Shown here: positions 16,384-25,309 of the stretch, in pieces
Layout: each line of letters starts with the position of its first letter
How positions within the stretch are numbered: position 1 is the first letter of the stretch
Origin: Desulfoferula mesophila
GTDB taxonomy: Bacteria; Desulfobacterota; Desulfarculia; Desulfarculales; Desulfarculaceae
Reading direction: 5' to 3'
DNA length: 64,000 bases
NCBI RefSeq assembly: GCF_037076455.1
Contig: NZ_AP028679.1
Coordinates: forward strand, 945,501-1,009,500
Notes under the pieces: generated by a model
Told to the model about the DNA's origin: nothing
The model's database searches: none
Seen by the model: only the letters and a program-made list of their open reading frames with translations
Position numbers and translations under genes: made by a program

Positions 16384-17847
16384 ATGCAAATCAAGGCGAA
16401 GCTGGCGGAGATAGTGGGGAAGGAGCATGTGGACACCACCCGCAAAGCCCTGCTCCCCTATGCCAAGGACCATAGCCTGTTGGAGTGCAACGGCTTGGCC
16501 GATGCGGTGGTGTGGCCGGACACCGCCGAACAGGTGCAGAAGATCGTCCAACTGGCCAACGAGATCAAGATGCCCGTGATCCCGGCAAGTTCGCGGCAGC
16601 ATTTCCACGGCTCCACCCTGCCCAAGATGGGCGGGATCATCGTGGATCTCAAGCGCATGAACCGCATCCTGGACTTTGACGTGCCCGACCGTTTGGTGCG
16701 CATCGAGCCGGGGGTCACCTGGGGCCAGTTGCAGCCGGAGCTGATGAAGATCGGCCACCGCATGGTGATGCCCCTGATGCCCCTGGCCGACAGTTCGGTG
16801 GTGGCCAGCCTTTTGGAGCGCGAGGTGCCCACCAACCCCCGCTACGAGTACGGCGAACCCATGACCTCCAACGAGGTGATCTGGGGCTCGGGCATGCGCT
16901 TCCGCACCGGCTCGGCCAGCGTGCCGGGCTTCCCGGACAAGGCCGACTCCAAGGGCGGCAACCCCGAGGGGCCGGGCACCAACTGGTACCGCTTCTTCCA
17001 GGGGGCCGAGGGCACCATGGGAGTGGTCACCTGGTCCATCGTCAAGTTCGAGTATCTGCCCGAGATCGACAAGACCTACTTCATCACCTTTGACGACATC
17101 GGCGCGGCCGTCGAGCCCCTGTACCAGATGCAGCGGCGCATGATCGGCAACGAGTGCCTGTTGATCAACAACCAGGTGGGGGCACTGATCTTCGGCGACG
17201 GCAGCGACAAGACCTACCAGGCCCTCAAGCGCCAGTTGCCGCCCTGGTTCATCGTGCTGGTGCTCTCCGGGCCGCCGCGCTCGCCGGAGGCCAAGCTGGC
17301 CTACGAGAAAAAGGCCCTGGACGAGGTGTGCGCCAACCAACCCGGGGTTGTCCGGGTGGACGAGTCCCTGGCCGGGGCGGTGGGCCTGGAGCGCAAGCTG
17401 CCGGACATGCTGCGCAACCCCTGGCCCGCCGAGCGCACCTGGTGGAAGCACCAGCTCAAGGGCGAATGCGAGGACCTCTTGTTTATCGCCAAGATGGAGC
17501 AGGCGGCGGCCTTCACCGAGCTGGTGACCGAGACCGCCGGGGCCCACGGCTACGACGTGCGCCAGATGGGGGTGTATCTGCAGCCCATCGAGCAGGGCCG
17601 GGCCTGCCACCTGGAGTACCAGTTCTACTACGACCCGGACGATGCCGACGAAAAGGCCATGGTCAAGGCGCTCTATATGGACGCGGCGGCCAAGTTGTTG
17701 GCGCAAGGGGCCTTCTTCTCCCGGCCCTACGGCCTGCTTTCGCCCATGGTGTTCGAAAAGGCCCGCGGCTACACCAACACCATCACCCGGGTGAAAGAGG
17801 TGCTGGACCCCAACTACGTCATGTGCCCCGGCAATGTCTGTTTCTAA
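16384..17847 (+). CDS. FAD-linked oxidase (FAD_binding_4 / GlcD-related), first of two
   Basis: A 487-residue flavoprotein of the vanillyl-alcohol-oxidase/glycolate-oxidase fold. The FAD domain (about 40-250) has PDTAEQVQKIVQLANE, the LVRIEPGVTWGQLQ strand and a GAEGTMGVVTW stretch; the cap domain and the C-terminal MCPGN segment follow. Enzymes of this group oxidise 2-hydroxy acids or similar alcohols. It is followed after 13 bases by a CCG-type iron-sulfur protein and then by a second, longer FAD oxidase, suggesting one membrane-associated or electron-bifurcating complex. Substrate unknown. Confidence 0.88.
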   Translation: MQIKAKLAEIVGKEHVDTTRKALLPYAKDHSLLECNGLADAVVWPDTAEQVQKIVQLANEIKMPVIPASSRQHFHGSTLPKMGGIIVDLKRMNRILDFDVPDRLVRIEPGVTWGQLQPELMKIGHRMVMPLMPLADSSVVASLLEREVPTNPRYEYGEPMTSNEVIWGSGMRFRTGSASVPGFPDKADSKGGNPEGPGTNWYRFFQGAEGTMGVVTWSIVKFEYLPEIDKTYFITFDDIGAAVEPLYQMQRRMIGNECLLINNQVGALIFGDGSDKTYQALKRQLPPWFIVLVLSGPPRSPEAKLAYEKKALDEVCANQPGVVRVDESLAGAVGLERKLPDMLRNPWPAERTWWKHQLKGECEDLLFIAKMEQAAAFTELVTETAGAHGYDVRQMGVYLQPIEQGRACHLEYQFYYDPDDADEKAMVKALYMDAAAKLLAQGAFFSRPYGLLSPMVFEKARGYTNTITRVKEVLDPNYVMCPGNVCF

Positions 17848-17860
17848 AGGAGGCGGCCAA

Positions 17861-19138
17861 ATGATCGTGGAAGGATCGTTGGAGCTCAAAGATTACATGT
17901 ACGAAATGCGCCGGTGCATGCGCTGCGCCAGCTGCAAGTGGCTCGACCACATCTACATGCCTGACAATCGTTTCGTGTACCGCTGCCCCAGCTACGGCAA
18001 GTACTACTTCTCCAAGGTGGCCTACGGCCGCCTCAAGCTGGGCCTGGCCCTTACCGAGGATCGCCTCAAAGACTCGCCGGGCATGAAGGACATGGTGTTC
18101 CAGTGCCTGATGTGCGGGGCCTGTGACAGCGGCTGCAAGCGCAACCTGGACCTGGAGATCAACTACTCCCTGGAGGCCCTGCGCGGCCACATGGTGGAGA
18201 GCGGGCGCTACCCCAAGCAGCACCAGAAGCTCATCGACAACGTGGTGAAGAGCAAGAACCGCTACGGCCTGCCCGCCAAGGAGCGCACCGCCTGGAAGCC
18301 GACCAAGGCCAAGAAGAAGGCAGACACGGTGTACTTCGCGGGCTGCGGCGCCTCCTACAAACAGACCCAGGTGGCCCAGGCCACCGACAAGATCCTGGGC
18401 AAGCTGGGCGGCTACATGCTGCTGCCCGGCGAGCAGTGCTGCGGCCATCCCCTGTTCGCCATGGGTCACTTTGAGGCCTTCAAGAAGCAGATGGAGATGA
18501 ACCTCAAGGCCTTGGCCAAGACCGGGGCCAAGCGCTTGGTCACCGCCTGCGCCGAGTGCTACAAGACCTGGAAGGTGGACTATCCCCGCCTGATGAAAAA
18601 GAGCACCTGTGATCTGCCCTTCGAGGTGGTGCACATCACCGAACTGGTGGACGAGGCCCTGGGCAAGGGCGAACTGGAGCTCAAAGGCAAGCTGGACATG
18701 AAGCTGGCCTGGCACGACCCCTGTAACCTGGGCCGCATGTCCGAGCCTTACACCCACTGGGAGGGCGACCGCGGCCAGTGGGGCTGTTTGGAGCCGGCCA
18801 AGGGGTTCGAGGCCAAGCAGTTCAACCGGGGCACCGCCGGCACCTACGAGGCTCCCCGCAACATCTTGAAGGCCCTGCAAGGGGTGGAGCTGGTGGAGCT
18901 CAAGCGGCACCACGAGTTTTCCTGGTGCTGCGGCGGCCATGGCGGGGTGCCCGAGGCCTACCCCGACCTGGCGGCCTACGCGGTGGACGAGAGGCTGGAG
19001 GAGGCCAAGGCCGTGGGCGCCGAGGCCGTGGTGAGCGCCTGCCCCTACTGCAAGGAGCAGTTCGAGGCGGGCCAGAAGAAGCGGGACCACCAGGTCCAGG
19101 TCTTCGACATCACCGAGCTGATCGCCCAGGCGCTTTAG
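17861..19138 (+). CDS. Iron-sulfur protein with two CCG domains (GlcF/HdrD-like)
   Basis: A 425-residue protein. The ATG at 17861 has AAAGGAGG eight bases upstream. N-terminal cysteines (CMRCASC, then CLMCGACDSGC near 86-96) can hold iron-sulfur clusters, though the first set is not a textbook CX2CX2CX3C. Two CCG domains follow: one with the GEQCCGHPLF motif and a CAEC, the other with FSWCCGGHGG and ACPYC. CCG domains bind noncubane [4Fe-4S] clusters or quinone-reducing sites in HdrB, GlcF and SdhE. It is sandwiched between two FAD oxidases and probably carries their electrons to the respiratory chain. Confidence 0.9.
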   Translation: MIVEGSLELKDYMYEMRRCMRCASCKWLDHIYMPDNRFVYRCPSYGKYYFSKVAYGRLKLGLALTEDRLKDSPGMKDMVFQCLMCGACDSGCKRNLDLEINYSLEALRGHMVESGRYPKQHQKLIDNVVKSKNRYGLPAKERTAWKPTKAKKKADTVYFAGCGASYKQTQVAQATDKILGKLGGYMLLPGEQCCGHPLFAMGHFEAFKKQMEMNLKALAKTGAKRLVTACAECYKTWKVDYPRLMKKSTCDLPFEVVHITELVDEALGKGELELKGKLDMKLAWHDPCNLGRMSEPYTHWEGDRGQWGCLEPAKGFEAKQFNRGTAGTYEAPRNILKALQGVELVELKRHHEFSWCCGGHGGVPEAYPDLAAYAVDERLEEAKAVGAEAVVSACPYCKEQFEAGQKKRDHQVQVFDITELIAQAL

Positions 19139-19153
19139 AGAAAGGAAGAGGCC

Positions 19154-20893
19154 ATGCCCAAAGTTACCGAGAAGGTATCCAAGGCGGCTTACAACGCCCT
19201 GCAAAACATAGTTGGACCCGAGTGGGTCACCGACGACGTGGCCATCACCGAGAGCTACGTCAAGGGCGGCGAGATCCACGACTGCATCTATCAGCGCGGC
19301 CAGCAGCCCCCCGGCGTGGTGGTCATGCCCAAGGACACCGAAGAGGTGCAGAAGATCGTCAAGGTCTGCATGCGCTACCACCTGCCCTACACCCCCATCG
19401 GAGCCTTCTGGGGGGTGCACTGCGGCGGTAAGGTGCCCTTCCACGTATCCATCGACCTGTCGCGCATGCGCTCGTTGGAGTGGGACGAAAAGCACATGGT
19501 GGCCATCGTGGGGCCGGGCCAGATCCACTCGCCCCTGCAGGCCGAGGCCCAGGAGCGGGGCATGTACACCATGACCCCAGGCGGCGGCTCCCAGGCTGCG
19601 GTGATCGGCAACATGCTCACCTGCAACTACTCGCCCCTCAACTACCGCCTGGGTCTGGCCACCCGGCGCATCCTGGGTGTGGAGTGGGTGCTGCCCAACG
19701 GCGAGGTGATCCGCCTGGGCTCGTTGGCCACCAGTGACGACCCCTACTGGGGCGAGGGCCCCGGCCCGGACCTGCGCGGCCTGCTGCGCGGTTATCTGGG
19801 CTGGTGGGGCAAGGTGGGCATCATCACCAAGATGGCCATCAAGATGCACCCCCTGTTCTTGCCTGAGCGCATGCAGCCGGTGGAGCGGGGCATGCTTTCC
19901 ACCCTGGAGTTTCCGGACAACCGCATCAAGTGGTACAACTTCCGCATGCCCTCGGAGGAGGCCATGCGCAAGGCCATGCGCGAGATCTCCCGCTGCGAGA
20001 TCGGCGCGGCGGTCATGCGCGTGCCCACCATCTGGCGCTACCGGGGCAAGTCGCACTCCCGCGAGGACTTCTGGAGCAAGTGGGGGCCCGACGAGGCCAA
20101 GATCCGCTCTTCCCGGGCCACCAGCTCAGTCTGCCGGGTGCTCTTAATCGGCTACACCAGCGAGGAGCAGCTCCAGTACGAGGAATCGGTGCTCATGGAC
20201 ATCATGAACGGGCTGGGCGCCGAGTTGGGCCGTACCAAGCAGTCGGACCAATCCTGGATCAAGAACGCCGACTCGGCGGGCATGTGGTGGCCGGCCGGCG
20301 GCTACGTGTCGGTGGAGTTCGTGGTGGAGACCCTGGAGCACTCCTTTGCCCGGGGCAAGACCCTGCTCAAGGAAAAGGAGTCCAAGTTCACCCCGCCCTT
20401 GGTGGACGAGTACGGCGAGGAGGGCTGGATCCAGATGACCGACATGGGTCACACCAGCTACTTCGAGTTCCTCATCCAGTGGGACCCGGAGCACCCCCTG
20501 GGCAAGTACGAATCCGGCGAGTACAAGGCCTGGGAACACTGGGTGGCCAGCCAGCGCACCGCCATCGACCACGGCCAGTTCACCGCCAACATCGGCAGCC
20601 TGAGCGTCATGGGCCTCACCGGCCCGGCCTTCGGCCCCAACTACGGCGAGATCTACGACAAGGTGCGCCAGGCGGTGGACCCCCTGGACATCTCCAACCC
20701 GCCCCTGGACCTGCACGACCGGGTCATCGACGAGTTCGCCCCCAAGTGGAAGGAGGACTACAACTTCCAGACCTGGAGCGAGCTGATGCACGATGGCAAG
20801 GAGTGGTGGAAGGTGCTCACCAGCCGGGACATCGAGTGGAAGGACTGCCTGCCGGAGTGGTACTGGGACCGCGACGACAAGGAAATTGGTTGA
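19154..20893 (+). CDS. FAD-linked oxidase (FAD_binding_4), second and longer
   Basis: A 579-residue flavoprotein. The FAD domain has PPGVVVMPKDTEEVQKIVKV, then MRSLEWDEKHMVAIVGPGQI and a GGGSQAAVIGNM pyrophosphate loop, a different PP-loop from that of the first oxidase, so the two are diverged paralogues and not a recent copy. The C-terminal third is longer than in GlcD. GAAAGGAAGAGG precedes the ATG. A hairpin follows the stop. Alkyl-DHAP synthase-like and lactate/glycolate dehydrogenase-like roles are both within the family. Confidence 0.87.
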   Translation: MPKVTEKVSKAAYNALQNIVGPEWVTDDVAITESYVKGGEIHDCIYQRGQQPPGVVVMPKDTEEVQKIVKVCMRYHLPYTPIGAFWGVHCGGKVPFHVSIDLSRMRSLEWDEKHMVAIVGPGQIHSPLQAEAQERGMYTMTPGGGSQAAVIGNMLTCNYSPLNYRLGLATRRILGVEWVLPNGEVIRLGSLATSDDPYWGEGPGPDLRGLLRGYLGWWGKVGIITKMAIKMHPLFLPERMQPVERGMLSTLEFPDNRIKWYNFRMPSEEAMRKAMREISRCEIGAAVMRVPTIWRYRGKSHSREDFWSKWGPDEAKIRSSRATSSVCRVLLIGYTSEEQLQYEESVLMDIMNGLGAELGRTKQSDQSWIKNADSAGMWWPAGGYVSVEFVVETLEHSFARGKTLLKEKESKFTPPLVDEYGEEGWIQMTDMGHTSYFEFLIQWDPEHPLGKYESGEYKAWEHWVASQRTAIDHGQFTANIGSLSVMGLTGPAFGPNYGEIYDKVRQAVDPLDISNPPLDLHDRVIDEFAPKWKEDYNFQTWSELMHDGKEWWKVLTSRDIEWKDCLPEWYWDRDDKEIG

Positions 20894-20902
20894 CCCTGGG
20901 GA

Positions 20903-20932
20903 GGACCGGAGCCATAAATGGGGCTCCGGTCC
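20903..20932 (+). terminator. Hairpin after the second FAD oxidase
   Basis: Perfect 11-base arms GGACCGGAGCC and GGCTCCGGTCC with an eight-base loop. There is no T-tract. Confidence 0.5.
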
Positions 20933-20955
20933 ACCCCTAGCGCGGGAGTCGATCA

Positions 20956-21894
20956 GTGTCTGAAACATCCATTGCGGTCGTGGGCATCGGCGCCACCGGC
21001 GCGGTGCTGGCCGCCGCCCTGCTAAAGCAACGCCCCGACACGGTGCTGGTGGCTTCCTCGGAGGCCAAGGCCCAAACCCTCAAGCAAAATGGCCTGAGCG
21101 TCGATGGGGCCCTGGAATACCAGGCGCCGGTGCGGCGCGCCGTGGGCGGCGTGGCCGCCCTGGCCGACGACCCGCCGGATGTGATCATCCTGGCCACCAA
21201 GACCTTTCACCTGCCCCGGGTGCTGGAGGATCTGGCCCCGGTCTTTTGGCCGAGCATGAAGATCGTCAGCGCCCACAACGGCCTGGGCACCGAGGACCTC
21301 ATCGCCCAGCGCTTCGGCCCCCAGGCGGCGCTGCGCATGTCCTTGAACTACGGGGTGGGCCTGGAGTCCCCCGGCCGGGTGCACGTGGCCTTTTTCAACC
21401 GGCCCAATCACCTGGGGGCGGTGGACGAGGCCAGCCGGGAGGCGGGCCGCCGATTGGCCGAGGCCCTGACCCAGGGCGGCCTGGACACCGAGCTGGTGCC
21501 GGACATCAAGCTGTTCATCTGGAAAAAGATGATCATGAAGTGCACCATGGCCAACATCTGCGCGGTGACCGACCGCACCATCCGGGCCTGCCTGGACGAC
21601 CCGCCCACCCGGCGCATCGCCGACGCCTGTTTCCAGGAGATCCTGGCCGTGGCCAAGGCCAAGGGCTATGACCTGGGGCCGGACTATCTGGAGCAGGTCA
21701 TGGGCTACCTGGACAAGGTGGGGGCCCACAAGGACTCCATGTGCGTGGACCTGGCCAACCGCCAGCCCACGGAGATCGAGTACCTGGGCGGCAAGGTGTG
21801 CGCCTACGCCCAAGAGGTGGGCCTGGAGGTTCACCATTACCAGGTGATGACCGACCTGGTGCGCGCCCTGGAGAACAACTACCTCAAGGCATAG
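20956..21894 (+). CDS. ApbA/PanE-family (ketopantoate reductase-like) oxidoreductase
   Basis: A 312-residue NADP-dependent 2-ketoacid reductase fold starting at GTG. The N-terminal Rossmann motif is VGIGATGAV, and the C-terminal helical domain has the lysine- and asparagine-containing LFIWKKMIMKCTMANI segment where catalytic Lys and Asn are expected. No pan genes are near. With hydroxy-acid oxidases upstream, reduction or oxidation of a branched 2-keto/hydroxy acid is a fair guess, no more. Confidence 0.84.
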   Translation: MSETSIAVVGIGATGAVLAAALLKQRPDTVLVASSEAKAQTLKQNGLSVDGALEYQAPVRRAVGGVAALADDPPDVIILATKTFHLPRVLEDLAPVFWPSMKIVSAHNGLGTEDLIAQRFGPQAALRMSLNYGVGLESPGRVHVAFFNRPNHLGAVDEASREAGRRLAEALTQGGLDTELVPDIKLFIWKKMIMKCTMANICAVTDRTIRACLDDPPTRRIADACFQEILAVAKAKGYDLGPDYLEQVMGYLDKVGAHKDSMCVDLANRQPTEIEYLGGKVCAYAQEVGLEVHHYQVMTDLVRALENNYLKA

Positions 21895-21930
21895 GGCCGC
21901 GCGGGCGGCGAGAAAAGGCTGGGCCCGTTC

Positions 21931-23364
21931 ATGGCCGACGTACTGCTCATCGACACCAACACCACGCCATTCAACGAGGCCTTTCCGGTCTACCCCATCG
22001 GCTTGGACTATCTGCAAGGGGCCCTGGCCGACTCCGGCCGAGGCACGGCCAAAATCCTGGACCTGACCCGGGCGGGCGGTCCCTTGGCCTCGCGCGATCT
22101 GGGCCAGCGGGGGGCGCGCAGCCTGGCCCTGATCCAAAAGGCGGTGGCTTCCCAACCCTGGGAGGTGATCGGTCTGAGCCTGCGCAACATCGACTCCACC
22201 TATCCCGTGCAAGAGGGCGGGGCGGAGCTGCACCACTATCTGCCCCAACTCATCGCCTACCTGGACTGCGTGCAAGCCGCGGCCGCGCCGGATACCCACG
22301 TGCTGCTGGGCGGCACCGGGTTTTCCATGATGCCCGAAGCCTTTCTGGAGGGGCGCCCCGCCACCTGGCACGGCCTGGTGGGCCCGGCCGAGAGCGCCTT
22401 GGTGGGCGCGGTGGAAGCCATCGCGGCGGGCGAGCCGGTGGCGCGCCTGGAGCGGGCCCAGGGCGGCGAGGCCATGGGCCGCCTGCAAAACCGCGAGTTG
22501 CTGGCCCGCTATCTGGAGCTGCCGATAGGGGAGGGCACCTTCGGGGTGCGCAGCAAGGTGGGCTGCGGCTCGGCCTGCGGCTACTGCCCCTATCCCTTGA
22601 TCAACGGTCCGGGACAGCGGCTCAAGGACCCGCGGGCGGTGCTGGAGGAGATCGGGCTGTTGGCCGAGGTGCATGGGGGGCGCTCGTTACCCTTGCGCTT
22701 CATGTTCGCCGATGATATTTTCAACCGCCCTCTGGAGCACGCCAAGGCGGTGGTGGCGGCCATGCGGAGCGAGGGGATCGTCCCTTACTCCTGGCACGCC
22801 TACCTGGACCCCGCCCAGATCGACCGCGAGTTCTTGGAGCTGATCAAGGACACCAACGGGTGGTGCCGCCACGAGCATCCGGACGGCAGCGGCGGGCGAG
22901 CCATGTTTTTCCCCTTTGACCTGGAGAGCGGCAGCGACCGCATGTTGGCCCGCCTGGGCAAGCCCTACGACACCGCGGGGCTGCAGGCCTCTGTGGAGGC
23001 CTTTAAGGAGGCGGCCGCCGGCTGGCTGCGCGGGGGCGAGCTGGACCACGTGGCCTTCGGCTTCCACCTGCTCTTGGGCTACCCCGGCGAGAACGAAGCC
23101 AGCGTGGCCGAGACCTGCGAGCTGATAAACCGCGCCCGGCCCCGGCAGGTGGCCGTGCAGTTGGGGGTCAGGGTGTACCCCCACACCCCCCTGGCCCGGC
23201 GCACCTGGGGCGAGCTGTGGCGCGAGGAAAAGGACCTGTACCAGCCCGTGTTCGTGCCCGTGGACGAACAGGCGGTGCTGGGCTGGCTGCGCCGATACCT
23301 GGACGCGGCCTACGACCGCTTGAGCCGCAAGGGCAACATGCTGCTCATCAGCCGCGAAGAGTGA
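21931..23364 (+). CDS. Radical SAM protein with a degenerate B12-binding-like N-terminal domain
   Basis: A 477-residue protein. The radical SAM cluster motif is CGSACGYC (Cys212, Cys216, Cys219). Residues 1-170 look like the Rossmann domain of B12-binding radical SAM enzymes (MADVLLIDTN, IGLDYLQGAL, VIGLSLRNID, VLLGGTGFSMMP), but the DXHXXG motif that supplies the lower histidine ligand is absent. The C-terminal part has FDLESGSDRMLARLGKPYD and LLLGYPGENEASVAETC, usual for this group. Reaction unknown; methylation or ring rearrangement are typical. It stands alone between a reductase and an acyl-CoA dehydrogenase. Confidence 0.85.
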   Translation: MADVLLIDTNTTPFNEAFPVYPIGLDYLQGALADSGRGTAKILDLTRAGGPLASRDLGQRGARSLALIQKAVASQPWEVIGLSLRNIDSTYPVQEGGAELHHYLPQLIAYLDCVQAAAAPDTHVLLGGTGFSMMPEAFLEGRPATWHGLVGPAESALVGAVEAIAAGEPVARLERAQGGEAMGRLQNRELLARYLELPIGEGTFGVRSKVGCGSACGYCPYPLINGPGQRLKDPRAVLEEIGLLAEVHGGRSLPLRFMFADDIFNRPLEHAKAVVAAMRSEGIVPYSWHAYLDPAQIDREFLELIKDTNGWCRHEHPDGSGGRAMFFPFDLESGSDRMLARLGKPYDTAGLQASVEAFKEAAAGWLRGGELDHVAFGFHLLLGYPGENEASVAETCELINRARPRQVAVQLGVRVYPHTPLARRTWGELWREEKDLYQPVFVPVDEQAVLGWLRRYLDAAYDRLSRKGNMLLISREE

Positions 23365-23404
23365 AAAACGGCGGCGCTCCCGCCTTAGCCAAAAGAGGTT
23401 TCCC

Positions 23405-24544
23405 ATGGATTATGATCTGAGCGAAGAGCACAAACTGATTCAGGAGACGGCGCGGCGTTTCGCGCTGCAAGAGATCGCCCCCCTGGCCAAGGAATGCGAC
23501 CGCCAGGAGCGCTATCCCCGGGAGGTGGTGCGCAAGGCGGCGGAGATCGGCCTGGTGGGCCCCACCATCCCCGAGGAGTACGGCGGCCCGGGTTTCGGAT
23601 TCCTGGAGCAGGCGCTCATCGTGGAGCAGATGGCCCGGGTGGACCTGGGCATCACCCAGGCCATCGAGTCGGCCGCCTTCGGCTCCCAGAACATCGCCTT
23701 TTTCGGCACCGAGGAGCAGAAGCAAAAGTATCTGCCCGCCCTGGCCGCGGGCGAGGCCATCGCCGCCGGAGCCTACACCGAGCCCGACGCGGGCACCGAC
23801 ATCGCCTCGGCCCGCACCAAGGCGGTGGCCGAAGGCGACGAGTGGGTCATCACCGGCAACAAGATGTTCATCACCAACGGCACGGTGTGCGACTACATGG
23901 CCGTGTTCTGCCTCACCGACCCCGAGGCCGCCTCGCCCCACCAGCGCCACAGCCTGATCATGGTGGAGTCGGACCGCCCCGGCGTGGTCGCCACGCCCAT
24001 CAAGGGCAAGATGGGCCTCAGGGCCAGCGACACCGCCGAGGTGGCCTTTGACCAGGTGCGGGTGCCCCTGGACAACCTGGTGGGCACGCGGGGCCAGGGC
24101 TTCAAGCAGCTCATGCACTTTTTCGACGCCACCCGCACCACCGTGGCCTGCCAGGGAGTGGGCCTGGCCCAGGGGGCGTTGGACCTGGCCGTGGCCTATG
24201 CCAAGGAGCGCATCACCTTCGGCCGCCCGCTGATCACCAACCAGGCCATCCAGTTCACCCTGGCCGAGATGGCCACCCGTATCGAGCTGGTCCGCCAGGC
24301 CACCTACAAGGCCGCCTGGCTGGTGGACCAGGACCGCCCGGACCCGGTGCTCAACTCCATGGCCAAGTATTACGCCGGGGAGACGGCGGTGTGGGTGTGC
24401 AACCAGGCCCTGCAGATACACGGCGGCTACGGCTACGTGGACGAATACGACATCTCGCGCTTCTACCGCGACGCCAAGATCCTGGAGATCTACGAGGGCA
24501 CCAAGGAAGCGGAGAAGATGGTCATCGGCCGCAGGATGCTCTAA
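23405..24544 (+). CDS. Acyl-CoA dehydrogenase
   Basis: A 379-residue flavoprotein of normal length. It has the N-terminal helical domain (DYDLSEEHKLIQETARRFA), the middle beta domain with AYTEPDAGTDIAS and ITGNKMFITNG, and the C-terminal helices with QIHGGYGYVDEYDISRFYRD. The catalytic base is expected at Glu364 in IYEGTKE. It oxidises an acyl-CoA to the 2-enoyl-CoA and passes electrons to ETF. It lies 40 bases after the radical SAM gene and is the last gene of the run. Confidence 0.94.
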   Translation: MDYDLSEEHKLIQETARRFALQEIAPLAKECDRQERYPREVVRKAAEIGLVGPTIPEEYGGPGFGFLEQALIVEQMARVDLGITQAIESAAFGSQNIAFFGTEEQKQKYLPALAAGEAIAAGAYTEPDAGTDIASARTKAVAEGDEWVITGNKMFITNGTVCDYMAVFCLTDPEAASPHQRHSLIMVESDRPGVVATPIKGKMGLRASDTAEVAFDQVRVPLDNLVGTRGQGFKQLMHFFDATRTTVACQGVGLAQGALDLAVAYAKERITFGRPLITNQAIQFTLAEMATRIELVRQATYKAAWLVDQDRPDPVLNSMAKYYAGETAVWVCNQALQIHGGYGYVDEYDISRFYRDAKILEIYEGTKEAEKMVIGRRML

Positions 24545-24546
24545 GA

Positions 24547-24594
24547 GGCGCGGCGCGTTCGGGGCGAGGCTAGCCGGGCGAACGCCGCCGCGCC
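24547..24594 (+). terminator. Hairpin after acyl-CoA dehydrogenase
   Basis: Arms GGCGCGGCGCGTTCG and CGAACGCCGCCGCGCC pair with one bulged base. No T-tract follows. Confidence 0.5.
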
Positions 24595-25031
24595 GCGACC
24601 CGACGGCGGGGGCGGCGGTCTCCGAGCAGGGCGATTGGCCGGGGGAATCCAGCGGTTGTCGCGTCTGTCGCGGATAAATAGTTGATAATTTGCTGGATGA
24701 AGAGCATCGCCCCTTTGGGGCCGGCAAATATGAAAACCTTTAATATTAAATACATACAGTTAATTTCTGGGGTGGGCGCCCGGCATGCGGCCCACAAGAG
24801 TAATTAATTCTAATAACATGTAGTAATTATTGCGAGATAGCGTAGTTGTTCCGTTGAAAGGATTGCGAACCACCCCGTGAGATAGCCGAGCCGGACCGAG
24901 TATGGCTCCATCTCGTAGGGAGGGGCTGACTGAGCCTGGGCATCCGAGGTTGGATCGCATATGATCGCTGAACCATCAGCGGTTATCGGAAACTCATTAA
25001 AGCCGGGAACTTATTGATTATAGAAAACTAC

Positions 25032-25061
25032 TTGACAGCGGCGAATTAATTAAACTATAAA
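25032..25061 (+). promoter_or_regulatory. Sigma-70-type promoter of the dctPQM operon
   Basis: TTGACA at 25032-25037 and TATAAA at 25056-25061 are 18 bases apart in an AT-rich block. The heptamer ACTAATA at 25061-25067 also occurs in the marR/oxidase control region, hinting at a common regulator. Confidence 0.6.
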
Positions 25062-25309
25062 CTAATAAGCTATAAATTAACGAGGCGTTGCAAGTGCGGG
25101 CAGCTACCTGCCCCGGCCGGGCAAGCCGACAACGTTGCTAAATCTTCCGAGAACGGGACGGGATCACACAACCTTGACCCACACAATCTGATTCCCTGGC
25201 CCCCGCCGGGCAGCCGAAGCTTAAAACATCCCCTAGGCCTCTTGTTTCAGACGTTTATTAGGGAGCGGAGATAGCCGCGCCCTGCAAACCGAAGCAAAGG
25301 AGGGTTCGG

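Larger units (their letters stand above)
24545..25309. other. Long AT-rich intergenic region before the TRAP operon
   Basis: This 765-base gap holds no credible gene. It begins with a hairpin (24547-24594), has an AT-rich stretch at 24670-24840, a possible structured element at 24879-24914 (GAGATAGCC opposite GGCT and ATCTC), and a promoter at 25032-25061. The direct repeat GATCGC-ATAT-GATCGC spans about 24954-24969. The predicted 5' leader of the TRAP mRNA is about 240 bases, long enough for a control element, but I recognise no riboswitch class. Confidence 0.6.

Noticed and set aside
17819-20056. 745-codon minus-strand open frame opposite the oxidase genes
   Set aside because: Shadow of the CCG protein and second FAD oxidase; no domains and no ribosome site.
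24860-24980. tRNA-like or known riboswitch fold
   Set aside because: No cloverleaf with T-loop or CCA end and no recognised riboswitch consensus could be drawn; only a simple stem is visible.
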